This document shows positions 45,334-57,038 of a stretch of 64,000 bases of DNA, in pieces. This DNA comes from Erythroxylum novogranatense (lineage: Eukaryota; Streptophyta; Magnoliopsida; Malpighiales; Erythroxylaceae), in NCBI GenBank assembly GCA_029891385.1, contig CM057230.1, forward strand, positions 22,262,847-22,326,846, written 5' to 3'. The notes beneath the pieces were generated by a model. The model searched no databases. It saw nothing but the letters and a program-made list of their open reading frames with translations, and had not been told where the DNA came from. Numbering within the stretch: position 1 is the stretch's first letter; each line of letters begins with the position of its first letter. Both the position numbers and the translations under genes were made by a program.

Positions 45334-45339
45334 CACGTG
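45334..45339 (+). promoter_or_regulatory. G-box upstream of the JAZ gene (proximal)
   Basis: CACGTG about 720 bp before the start codon. JAZ genes are commonly induced by MYC2 through such boxes. Confidence 0.5.
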
Positions 45340-45903
45340 TTCCGTATGAGACGGATCCTTAATTTTTTTTAAATATTAAATGGCTTTAAGTGAAATCTTG
45401 AAAAAGAAAAGAGGTAAAGATCTTGAAATTTAAAGATGAGCGGAAAGAATTTCTCAGATTTTGTTAATATAATAATAATTCAAATTCTAATTACTAAAAT
45501 GTTACTATTTTTAAGCTACCCTGATTTATTACATACTTAATAGTTCAATATTTAATACCAAATATTTTGGTTGTTTGATCATATTAAACTGTTGATAATT
45601 ATATTTGATAATCGGATTTGCGGATTGACTCCATCTGTTATTTTGAAAACACTCATATAAGAAAACATTTTTCCTCAAACAGTTGAAAAATTAAGGAACA
45701 AAAATAATAAGTTATTTGTCATACATCTCTATAATATTCACCTTTTAATAAAAACAAATTTAAGTCATAATTTCATAAATTATTTTACAGTTAATAATAA
45801 ATAAATATTTTTATCAAATATTTTAAATAAATAAGTGATATTATCTACTCATCAAATCAAATATATTAATTAGCTAATAACGAAACGTTATGTATTAGAG
45901 AGG

Positions 45904-45973
45904 TCGCCAAACAGGGCATTGTTTACAAGTATATTATATCGCCAAACAGGGCATTGTTTATAAGTATATTATA
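45904..45973 (+). promoter_or_regulatory. 35-bp tandem duplication covering the JAZ core promoter
   Basis: Units 45904-45938 and 45939-45973 are identical except one base (TTTACAAG against TTTATAAG). Each ends with a TATATTATA-like element. The second unit's change creates TATAAG. It ends 84 bp before the ATG, where a plant core promoter and short leader would sit. Confidence 0.65.
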
Positions 45974-46057
45974 CAATACAGACTCAAGCTTTAGTTGTCT
46001 CCAAAGCACACGCAAAGCAACATTTTATTTGCCGAAACACAACACAAAGGAAGGACC

Positions 46058-47198
46058 ATGTCTAGAGCAAACGTTGAGATGGATTTCTTTGGCATGGAAA
46101 ATGATTGCACTGCCAACTCTCGCTTCCCCAGACGCCTTCCTCGTCAGAGAAGCTTTCGTGGTTTGTTTTGCCTTTTGTCTCGTGCATATCTGTTTCTGTA
46201 TTGTGTTCAATTGGTATGTTTTTGGTTGGTTAAAGTTTGTTTGTTTTTTTTGTATCAGATATTCAAAGTGCCATTTCCAAAATCAACCCGGAGCTTCTCA
46301 AGTCCGTCATTGCCTCCGCCACTGGCCAACAGTCTTCACCGGGAAGCGCCAACCAGTTGGAACACAAGAAGCCATTCTCCCTGCCGTCGTCTCCCAAAGA
46401 AGCTTTTTCTCTTACCCCAAGGTGTACACACTTGGCTTCTCGATCAACACCATCCCTTTTGTCCTTTCTTGAAACTTGTCTAATCCCATATTTTTCTGGG
46501 TTGTTCAGGACTTATTCAGAGAATTTTGCAGAAACAGCCCCTTTAACGATTTTCTATAACGGGACAGTTGCTGTTTACGATGTTCCTCCGGACAAGGTTT
46601 GTTGAAGCTTTATTAACAATGTTTTCTTTTTGAAGTTCGAGTCTTTTTTTCTTATTATGATTCACGAATTGTGCAGGCTGAAGCAATTCTGAAGCTTGCT
46701 GAGAGAGGAGCCTCAAGAGTCGCTGAATCAGCTGACGAGCAGCAGCTGTTAGAGAATCTTAGCGGAGGTCAATGCCCTCCCAACTTTTCTATTTCTATAT
46801 GCGTTTTTCCAGTCTAAATATCTCAATTTGGTTGGATCGCTTTTTCGTTTTCTTTTTTGTTAAAGGAAGAACATTGCACTAATTGCATTGTGCAGATCTG
46901 CCAATAGCTCGTCGAAAATCACTGCTGGGTTTTCTGGAGAAGCGCAAAGAGAGGTGAATTATCAATTTTCTTGGTGCTCGAACAAGATGTTCTTGGTTTA
47001 ATTTGATAGAATGATATTGACATGCAAAGCTTTTCTCCCATGTATTTGGTTCAATGGGATCTCGTATCAGTAATATCACGAGGTTTACAACAATCCTTTG
47101 CTTGACTTGTTAAAACGAAAGAAAAATACTGTACTCGAAAATGTTTGAAGAATCATATCCGTTTCATTTTCAGAAAACTTACTAGACAAACTGATTGA
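46058..47198 (+). CDS. JAZ repressor (TIFY family, JAZ10/TIFY9-like)
   Basis: Six exons: 46058-46160, 46259-46421, 46509-46596, 46677-46767, 46896-46953 and 47174-47198, all with GT-AG borders. They total 528 nt, 175 residues plus stop, without any break. The N-terminus MSRANVEMDFFGME and RSFRDIQSAISKINPE is JAZ10/TIFY9-like. The TIFY motif is TIFYNG (residues 102-107), for NINJA binding and dimerisation. The Jas motif is DLPIARRKSLLGFLEKRKER (149-168), for COI1-jasmonate and MYC binding, with an intact LPIAR degron. The C-terminus is short (KLTRQTD) and lacks the usual X5PY end; exon 6 is the least certain. The first ATG after the leader was chosen. The product would repress MYC factors in the nucleus until jasmonate triggers its destruction. 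Confidence 0.9.
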
Positions 47199-47393
47199 TC
47201 TAGTCTTTTTGGGGTCCGGAAAGAGAGGGAGATAAACTCGAGAGAAACATGGATTTGTTTGAAATTTTTGGAGCAATAGATACCACGGAAGATTAGGAAC
47301 TCGTAGATTCTTTATATCAGTGCAACTAGTTATAAATGCATTCAGAATCTAAATAATAATCTGAAATTCCGATCTCTTTCGAAAGTCTCGATC

Positions 47394-47640
47394 TTTTGTC
47401 TAATATTATAGTATTTTATTATGTTTAATAAATCTCAATCATTTTTGTCTAATATTATAATATTTTATTATGTTTAATAAATCTCAATCATTTATTTATA
47501 CGAATGAACTTTGTACGAATTCTCCTAATAAAATAGATGAGATACAAATTCTCCTAATAAAATAGATGAGATTTGTTCGTATGAGTTCTCCTAATAAAAT
47601 AGATGAGATTTGATGAAGCATAATAAAATAGGATAAAGGT
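47394..47640. mobile_element. MITE-like palindromic element, copy 2, with internal tandem repeats
   Basis: The outer arms ATTTTATTATG...AATCTC and GAGATTT...CATAATAAAAT are inverted. The left side has a 49-bp tandem duplication (47394-47442, 47443-47491) and the right side three copies of CTCCTAATAAAATAGATGAG. It shares sequence with the element at 33948-34092, notably the AATCATTTATTTATACGA segment. Confidence 0.55.
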
Positions 47641-50600
47641 GTATGAGAAGATACCTAGCATGCAAAACGTTGAAATGTTGTGGTTTCTCAAGTAATGCCC
47701 ACCTGAGTAGACTTGTCACATCAGTCAATCAATTCATCTAATAGGTTTGGACCTGGTCTGGGTCTGTCCACTAAGTTGCATGTTTTAATCGGGCATTAAT
47801 TTTGAGTTGTATTATTCAAACATGTTGACGCGAGCATTTGGCTGCAGATTGACTTCAGCTTCCCCTTTGGGCTGCCCACGTAATACGCGTTTTTAGACCT
47901 GAAGCTGAAGGTGCCACTGGTCCTCTAGAAGGGACATATGAGATAAAGAGTAGTTTGTAGTATAAAAGAAATAGGATATGCTATGATGAAGTCGGAGGGT
48001 CGGAGCCCCACTGGTGCTTTTAGTGCCTCTCTTCTAGTCTTCTTTTTGACTTGTCGGCAGTAATGGCAAGTACTTCGAAGTTTCTTGGAGGGTGCTGTGG
48101 GGGCACGTTTTTAGTAGCGTTAGCCTGGATATTTGGCAATGCTGGTTGTTAATACTTAAACAGTCATAGCTTTCTGTGGTGGCTATGGCGCCCGAGTTAG
48201 GCTACTTTCATATTTATTATTATGTGTACGATGTACGATGCAAGACTTGGTCTTTAGCTAACCTAATTGTTCAACAATATTCTCTTTAATTCCATTTAAG
48301 GTTTTCTTTACATAATTGCGGTAGGCGGTGGGTCAATTACGAGCGGCCCATTGCCACCTATTTGTCCTTTACGTATCAGATGGTGTGTAGTATGTTTCCA
48401 AGATTAGTTAAAGAAACTTAACTCAACCAAGTCGTGTACGAGTCTATTTGTTGACTTACTTGAATTTGATACGTTTTCTTCTTAATAATTATAAGCAAAC
48501 AATATCTTTTAGCTTTGAAAGACTTCAAAAAATGGAGCAGGTTTGATGCGTGTGTTAAAGGTTAAATGTGCAAGTGCAAGCAGAAGGATATAGTGTCTTT
48601 GATTTGGTTCATTAGGTTAGTTGGTGCTGGACTGCGTTAGTTAGGGTGTTTGTTTAATTTGTTTTGCTTTCTTTTCCTTTGTAACTAAAAAAAAGAGAAG
48701 AAATTCATGTTAGTTGTACTCAACCTAAACCCACCATATTGGAACCACGTGGCTGAAGTGTCCGGTTGAATTTCAACCAAAGGCAATATTTAATTGGACT
48801 TAAAGTTTTTATGAAATGTAATTATTTATAATAGAATAGATTATAAATGAATGTAATAATTTGAAAAAATTGAAAAATTTATAATGTAATATATTAAAAT
48901 ATGGTTTGAATAAAAGGTTTATAATGAGATACAATTTAAAGTTGCTTAGTATTATACATTTTATCATAAACTTCTCAAATCAGAAAATTTTCATTTTTAT
49001 TATTTTGGATGGAATGAGATATAATATAAAACTAATATTACAAATATCACACTGGACTTCGTACCGGATTGGATTTTAATACAGATCTTATCTGAAGTAT
49101 CGATTAATACTAGGATACTAATTTCAATAATTTTTAAATTTATAAAATAGTTCATGAATTTTTTAAAAAATTGCAAAATAATTCATTATCATATTATAAA
49201 ACTATATTGTATATTTTAACATATCTCAAAAATCATAATAATAAATAATAATCATAATTTTATTTTAATTTATAAAATTAATTTAATAATTATTAATAAA
49301 TTTAATTAAATTTAAAATATATAAATTTCAAATCAAATTTGGCTTAATAATTAAAAATATATAAAATAATTATTATTTTATAAATACTAATTTTAAATTA
49401 CTTATTTTAAAAATAAAATATTTTATTAATAAATATATATATAAAATATTAAAATAAATTTAAATAAAAATAATTTATTTTAAGTTCTATTTAATTTATA
49501 ATTATTATTAGTTATAAAATATTTATTATTATTTAAAAATTAAAATTAAAATTCATCATAATTATAAAATTTTAGTAAATAAAATAACTAATTAAAATAT
49601 TTTAAAAAGAAAGAATAAAATGAGAAATAAGAGAGATTTTACAAATTTTACAAATTTTTTTCATATTTTGTAAAATTTTTCAAACTAATATTAAGCTAGT
49701 ACCTAGTACCATTTAAAACTGATTGGTACCAATCAGTTTTAAACTTAAACGATTAACTATTTATTTCGTAATAATTTTGACCAGATACAGCCGATATTCA
49801 TATCTTTATATAAAACTCTCATTTTTTCTTCCGATTTTATCTCATTTCAATATAAAACATCTTCTAAAATAATATTATATTTCATTCAGTTTAAACGGAG
49901 CCACCTGAATCCAAATTTAAATTCGACCGAATTAAAATTTTGGACCGAACGGCCTTTTTATCATTTTGTTTGTTCCTTTTCGACTTGTTTCTTTCATCCT
50001 TGACCTTAGTGTAGTTAAAAACATGCGAGAGTTAAAAGGACTGGATTGGTTCTATTGAGGGTTGTTCTTAGTACTGTGTTTATGTCCTATTCATCTTTTA
50101 GAAACAAGTTCAGAGTAAAGAGCAATCTTGAATCTTGATATCAATTAACGAACAAACTTATGATTTCTATAAAAGATTTTTAACTGAAAATGGAGAAAGT
50201 AATGTCTAACTATTAAGCAACACCAATCAATTAGCCAGAAAACGTTATTGGCGTTCAAGAAGCTGAAGGAACAATCAAACAGCCGACAGAACATACGAGA
50301 TAAAACTAAAACACTCCACCTGATAGATCTGGAGTTGTTGGAAGGAAGAAGAGAGCATCAGTTTTAAAAAGCTCGAAATTTTGAAGCTTCATTGAGCTTA
50401 CCCTCAGCTTCTCTTTCACTTTCATCATCTGCTCATTTGTCCATTTCCTTCCATTCACAAGAGGAAAACACAAATTTTGAAGAAAAAAACAGAGACAAGA
50501 AATGGCATATTGAGAAGAAGTTGTGGCTATCACGACTATATATATAGGCACAGACAACTGATGCCCAAAAGCCTGAAACCCTAGAAGCTTAACCACAAAC

Positions 50601-50959
50601 CTTCCTGTGACGTCGTTTTGGTGGGAGATATGTGGTATCATCAGCATCTTTTTTAACGTTTACGGGGACCCTTTGGGCCGACCGTCATCAAGTCAAGGCT
50701 CGGTGGTACTAAAAAAAGCATGTGTAGAGTCTAGACCATGTCGATACTCAACCTTTGTGCAAGTACTTTTTTTTTTCCCTGAACCCAGCAACAATGCAAA
50801 TTTCCCACAGTGTTCAGCTCTCATGCATGTACTGCCTCACTTCTAAAGTGTATCCAATATGGTTTTTGCTTCTACAGAATTCAGCGCAACTGCTTCTCAA
50901 GAAAGGTAATTGCTTCAACTTGACTGAAATTGCTGTTTTTACTTGCAAAAAACTTTTTT
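47641..50959. other. intergenic, AT-rich, no gene supported
   Basis: The part 48800-49700 is extremely AT-rich. A 113-codon minus-strand frame at 50306-50647 has no recognised domain and is not called as a gene. Confidence 0.5.
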
Positions 50960-51720
50960 ATTAAGCGGTACCCTTGTTGAGTGTGCTTTAGCTGATGTTG
51001 TATGCTTACTTGGTGAAATTCGAAAGAGTGGCTCGTTGGGTTTCAGAACAAGTTACAAGGAATGATCTTTTCTTCTGTTGATGTGTAAAGAAACGAGCTT
51101 TAGAGCTGTCCTGTTATCGCTAGAGTACTGAAATCTTGTGCGAGTCTGGAGGGCATTAGCTTTGGGGATGTCAGTTCGTTTTCACGTGCTAGACATTGGT
51201 TGAACACAGAAAGTTTTTTTTTTTTTTTTAGTTACTCTAATGCAAGTGTATAACGAAATCTTATAGGAAGGAAAACTCTCTAAAACTATTTTGAGTTGGC
51301 CAATGCACTTATGTCTCCCTGAATTTTTTTTAATATGTGCAGTCAGGTAATGGCAAGAAGGCAATGAGTATGTTCACAGACATGCTTGAATGGCACGTCC
51401 AGGCAACTGAATCTTGACTTATTCTTTGTGCTTACGCTTGTTTAATAGCTATTCAGGCGGGAACTTGGATTCATGGCTTGTCAACAAAACCAACATAAAT
51501 TTGCATGCCAGCTGTGGAAGCATCAAAGATACTTGTTTACCATTTTAGTAGTGATTAAATATGAAGTTTCATGGAATTCTATGATCTCAGATATCCCATC
51601 TATGGTCTGATCAGGGATGATCTGAAAGTTACAAAAGAATGCAGGTGGCGAATTGTAAACCAAACAGGTTAACTTTTGTTGATGTCCTATCAGCATGTAT
51701 CAGTACCGTTTGATTTAGGA
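50960..51720 (+). pseudogene. PPR protein pseudogene
   Basis: In changing frames the sequence gives SGTLVECALADVV, YAYLVKFERVARWVSEQVTR, VLKSCASLEGISFG, GNGKKAMSMFTDML, ASCGSIKDTCL and CKPNRLTFVDVLSACIST. These are successive blocks of a PLS-class pentatricopeptide protein, in the right order. At least five stops or frameshifts occur in 760 bp, so it is non-functional. It is a separate copy from the PPR fragment in the hAT element. The parent proteins are mostly organellar RNA-editing or processing factors. A further PPR-like scrap (KLVYEMPRCDFV) lies near 52600. Confidence 0.7.
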
Positions 51721-54700
51721 TTGTGATTGTCAGATCTAATTTTCCATCAATTGGCCTTTTACTTTTTATTGAAATGCTGATCAGTTCTGAATTTTCAACT
51801 TAATGATTAGATACCTGATGGATGATGATATTATTTTAATTAGTCTGCGTGTATCCACTTGTTCTGTTTTCATTCCAGGATCATGAGATCTATTATAAAA
51901 TTTTGAAAGAGTTCTGAACTATATCCTATTCCTGCAGTTATAGATTACTCCCTATACCTAGAGATGTTGTGAGTACCTTATTATATCAGATGTACTATTG
52001 TTCAGTGACCCTTTATCTTCTTTAGTCATTGTATGACATTGATAGTGTCGAGCCTTGCAAATATTACTTCAAAGCTTAGCTGCTTGCAAGAAGTAACTGC
52101 CTCAAGACTATGCTCAAATTGCTGATAATGGTACAATAACAACAACTTGGTAAAAGTCCTGTTGATACGCGAGATTTAAAGAAATCTAGTAGTATACAGC
52201 CTTACTCCTAACTTGGAGATAGGTTGTACTTGGTTAAAACAATATGTAAAGCCTTAGAAAATTTTGTAGTTTGACTTGTAACTCTCAAGATCATGTTCAG
52301 GGGGAAAAAAATCTGAAATATGACTGGCTGCAGTTCTTCAAAAGCAATTTGCCCCTTTATTATCGTCAATTGCTAATTAAGTATACAAACACTTCCCTTT
52401 CTCATTTCACCGTAAATCAACACTAATACCTCTAGAATTGGTTTCTCTTTTCACATTTTTGTTGCAGTAAGTTGTGCAAACATGTGTTTCCTGTAGATTG
52501 AAAAATGTTAATTGGACCAGATATGTGCAGTCCAGATGCTTCATAAGTTTCAGATCTGCTTCTGCTTTGGGTCCAACATATCTGGAGGTCCCCAAACAAA
52601 GGAAGTTAGTATATGAGATGCCAAGGTGTGACTTCGTAATCTTTTTTCTCTTAAATATTGATATTTTCAAATTACTTTTGTGGCTTATTAGAAGATTTTA
52701 TATATTTCTGACCAAGGTACTGGATGATTAGTTGGAGACTGAATAAAAATAGCATGAAAGCAATGTGATATGGAAATTGGAAAACATTGCAAAAAAAATT
52801 ATGAAGCAGAAATGCAAAAATCGTCAACTGCAGCCTATGCTGTGGAGAGGTTCCGTATACTGATTGTCAATTACTCATTTGTACCCATTGTCACCAATTT
52901 TATAAGTGGTGGCAATATACACTATCGTTGTGCTCTAGTTGTCCGTCTAAGTCGTGAACATATCTTGACACATATGATTGTAGTCTTTGACAAATGTGCG
53001 ATTATGTATGTGGGCTCATCTGTGATTGTGATGTCCATGGTAAGTCTTTTGAGCAAGAAGATGCTTTAATTATTCCATCACTATTTGTGACGTGATCATC
53101 TTTACTCTAAAATACAAATGTTTGTTTTATACTTGAGAAGATACCTTACATGTGTCTACTCTATGAGTAAAATTTTTGCATATGAGTGACTCTGTGATAA
53201 GTATCAGTCATCATTTGTATTTATGCCCATCAGTAGTCAGTTTGATTTTTGAAATTTCATTGTTATACGATACTCTTTGAACTGTTGAGCGCATGCAATG
53301 TTCAGTGCACTGGTTTGGCTTTCCAATTTGTCCATCAGACTAAAATAAGAGGTGAAAAATGATACATGCCTTGACTTTTAAGTCGCTCATCTTTCTGATC
53401 ATGTAGTGGATTGAAAGGTATTAATTGTTAGCATGTCCATTTTAAAAGACCTCATCTCTTTCCACGGGTAAAGTATTTATCCTAGTTTAAAAGACCTCAT
53501 CTCTTTCCACGGGTAAAGTATTTATCCTAGTTCCTGGACAGGAATTTAACATCTGAATGTTTCTGATCATGTAGCCTTAAGATTTGGCAGTAGCTTCTGA
53601 AATGGTTGAACATCTTTACCAACTTCTTGGTGTTTTTCCTGGACTGCTCTGTTCCAACTTGAGCTTGGTGTTGGCAATTTTTGTCCAGCTCTTTGAACTT
53701 GTATAAATCTGTTGCTGCTGTTATTAATACCAATTATATAAGTTCATTTCTCTGTATTCAAGTATTGCTTTTCACTAAAAGGAAAGTTCAATTGAGAGGT
53801 TACACGGAGGGTTACTAAACTAGGAAAATTGGAACCTGTGAGAGCCATTTAGATGTTTTTCACTATCAAATGGTATGTATATTGATCTTACAGTGATGTC
53901 AAGATACCCCTGTGCCAATACCTGCACAAAAATCCTTTCTGTTCACCATTGAAATTCTATCTTGAATCAAGTTTTCTTTAGGGGCTATTATGGAAACTAG
54001 TTGATAAAATGAATTACCTAATAGCGTGGATCAATTGTACTTGATAAAGTTATAAGAAAGCAACTGGAAAACTTAAGAAGCAGGAAGATTTCCAGCATCG
54101 ATAAGCTACTTATTGCAGCAAAAAATTGACAGACCAACCACTAATTACTGCCACTGTCATCTGGACTAAGGTTGTTTCCTATTCTGTAATGAATTGCTGT
54201 TTGACTTTATTCCAAATTTTGTCCGTCTTGGAATGATTCTAGGTGCCTATCCATCCGTATAATTGGATCATTTGCTTTAACCATGACTGTCGAAAATTAC
54301 ATTTTTGAGTCTCCTTTCAATGAGTGTCTTTAAATGATAAAAGCAGGAAGCAGTCCTTGTTGGATAGTTAGTGAAAATGACTTCACCTTGCTTCGAGTAT
54401 GAGCAAGACCAGCACCAAACTGAGGTCTGAAACTATTGTATCTGCAATTGTTCTGAGGTCAGTATTTTTAGCTTTCTTGATCATATTGTGGTTTTTACTT
54501 GCATTTCGTTTAAATATGATGCTGATGGTACATGTTAATTTCTTTTACCACTGTTATCAAATGCATGTTTATTATTACAATGTTTGAAGCTTTATCAGAA
54601 AGGCGGCAGGTAATTATTATTATGAGAGAATAATTTTGAGGATTAGTTGGACATTGCTATCTATTTTTCACTAGCATGTGTGAAGTTGGTTTCATTTATT

Positions 54701-56342
54701 AGTATTTCCTCATTTGTCTGTTTACAGTTTGTACTGAACTTGGACAGTTTGCAAGCATGTTAGCTGGTAACAGCAGATATAATGTTACCTTTCCAAAGCC
54801 TTTTGAAGGACTTCAAGGGGAAATTGAAAAATACATGATAATTATACCAACCATGCTGGACCATTTTCTTGGCTTTTCAGCTAAATGTTCAGTATAATAT
54901 CAGATACATTACTTTTGCTAAACAATCAGATCATGATCCTCCCGGTTTAATCACCATGTAAAGTAGCCATCTTGATGTTAACGTTCAAGCTAATCCACAC
55001 TCTTGCTGATGAAAGATTGTAACTTTGGGTTGGGTTATAACCTGATGTTGTTTCAGCAGTACCCTTCTTGATGAAGGTCAAAGGGTTTTGCTTCAGAGGA
55101 TCTGAAAGCTACGCAACCACGGAATGTTAAAACATACGAAGAAGTGTGGAGTATGGGTATGGTTCTGTGGTCCTCGAAGACTCATAAATTAACCAATATA
55201 ACGTCTGTACAATAGTAGTGAGGAACGAAACAACTTGTTTTTTCTATTTACCTTTTCTGGCCCATGCGTATGCGTAGCTCACTCGCAACAATTCAACTCA
55301 ACCTTCAAGGGGTGAAATTCAGTGGTTACGCACCATGAGAACAAGCAGATCTTTTATATTAATAAGCAGTTTTATTTGTTTTTTTTATGTGAAAGACATC
55401 TTAGGACTGTCAGCATCGCTGACAACTCGCATTCTTTAAGCGTGTCGTAAATTATATTAAAAGGATCCTATGAAATTATATTGCTTTCATCACTGGAAGA
55501 GGAAGAGAGAATTGGGTACACAAACAACACATTTTCTTATAATAAGGAAAGCTTGAATAGACACGAGTGTTTTGTTTAAAGGGGGAGACATAAAAACATA
55601 TGATGTAAGAGCATTCTGAAATAAGGATTAGTGGGATCGCAATTAAGAACAATGATGACGAAGATAAACAAAAACTGAGGAGAGAGAGAGAACAATACGA
55701 TGTTTGATCGGGGGCCCACTGGGGAGAGGCCCCCATGAGCTACGGGCTTTGCACGCGGAGTCAGGGAGCTGGGCCCCGCACGCACGTCCATGCAATATAT
55801 CGTATTTTTTAAATAAAATAACCTGAGGGTATATGCTAGGCTATCGTGTACCATCAACCCCACCTTCGGACAAAAATATTAAATATAATCCCATCTTTAT
55901 CACGCCACGCGCATGAGGGTTTGGGAAGGTCTGGTTATAGTCCTTGGATCATCGTCATTATTGCGTGCTGTTCCAAACTTGGAAATCAGAGTCTCTTGAG
56001 GTTAAGTTTTCGAGACTGTTCATTACAAGCACTGAACCCGAAGGAATTAGCCGTTAAACTGTTTTGTTCTTTTTAGGAACTGAAGGCTTTTTGTTTCTTT
56101 TCGTTTAATCTAATGGGGAAAGGGGTTGGTTGGTTAGACTTAGGAGATTATAATTGAGGTCTAAATCATGTTGGTATCATATGGGCTATCAAGTGACATA
56201 TATAATTAGGACTTGTCATTACATGCATGCATGGAGGGAGAATTATGTTCATATTGAGAAGTGCATAAAAAGGCTATGATTAACTTATATAGGGTGCTTA
56301 ATTAGTCGTCATTCACCCTTTTCAGAGTGATTTACAAAAGCA
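51721..56342. other. intergenic or degraded sequence, no gene supported
   Basis: Occasional short frames without recognisable domains. It contains the 45-bp duplication at 53441-53530. Confidence 0.5.
53441..53530 (+). repeat. perfect 45-bp tandem duplication
   Basis: Units 53441-53485 and 53486-53530 (TTTAAAAGACCTCATCTCTT and onwards) are identical, so the event is recent. Confidence 0.92.
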
Positions 56343-56346
56343 TGCA

Positions 56347-56379
56347 TGGGATGGGATAGAATGGGATGGGATGGGATGG
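56347..56379 (+). repeat. GGGAT/TGGGA pentamer microsatellite
   Basis: About six pentamer units (ATGGG) with one variant. Confidence 0.85.
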
Positions 56380-56629
56380 TAGGTAAATGATATAAATATC
56401 CTTATAATGCACTGCTCCAAAATTCATTTTATGTTTTTCAATTACTAAATAAGAATATATATTTTAAAAAAAATTAACACATACTAATACGTAATTAACT
56501 ATTGCATATATGACAATGTTTATATATATCACAGTTGATTACGTGGTTATTTGTATTAAAATAATTTGATACAAATTTTGTTAGATTACAATATTCCTTT
56601 TGAATAATTTTTAAAATAAAATTTTTATG

Positions 56630-57038
56630 TTAGAGTCTCTAATATCATATTAGAATTTTTAATATGGGTAGAGTGTAGATTTCATTAACAAGAATTGAGT
56701 TTAGGTCAGCTATTGTCAAAATGTCTAGAAATAGTCATTTAGAGAGTTGACCCTTACCACTTATAAACTTTTTAAAATTTTTATGTTTAATCAATATGAG
56801 ATACTTTAACACTCCCCCTCAAGTGCAATTAGGACTGAACATTCAGTTGTCACTTGAAATAAACGTATCAGTAACCGGATCAAGCCGTTAGGACTGGACA
56901 TTCAGACGGACAATCGAAAAATTAAATATTGGGACCAAACCTACCAAAATAACTAGAACTAATTATTTGATTAGTGGCCCTTACTATTTATAAACTTTTT
57001 AATATTTTCATATTTAATCAATATGAAATATTCTAACA
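56630..57038 (-). mobile_element. TRIM-like small LTR element
   Basis: On the minus strand two related stretches start TGTTAGAATATTTCATATTG (57038) and TGTTAAAGTATCTCATATTG (56811), like a pair of short LTRs. The second is preceded by CTTGAGGGGGAG (56823-56812), a polypurine tract. A degraded PBS-like TATGATATTAGAGAC follows near 56630-56650. The internal part (about 110 bp) has no coding capacity. This is the layout of terminal-repeat retrotransposons in miniature. A PBS after the second LTR hints at a former tandem unit. Confidence 0.6.

Noticed and set aside
45995..46057. Upstream extension of JAZ exon 1
   Set aside because: It begins at a TTG, not an ATG; the family N-terminus MSRA starts at the ATG at 46058.
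47517..47611. Regularly spaced repeats that look array-like
   Set aside because: Three adjacent copies of a 20-bp AT-rich unit within a MITE in a plant genome; not a CRISPR array, since spacers are not unique and the context is eukaryotic.
50306..50647. 113-codon minus-strand frame
   Set aside because: Low-complexity hydrophobic segments and no known family; not supported as a gene.
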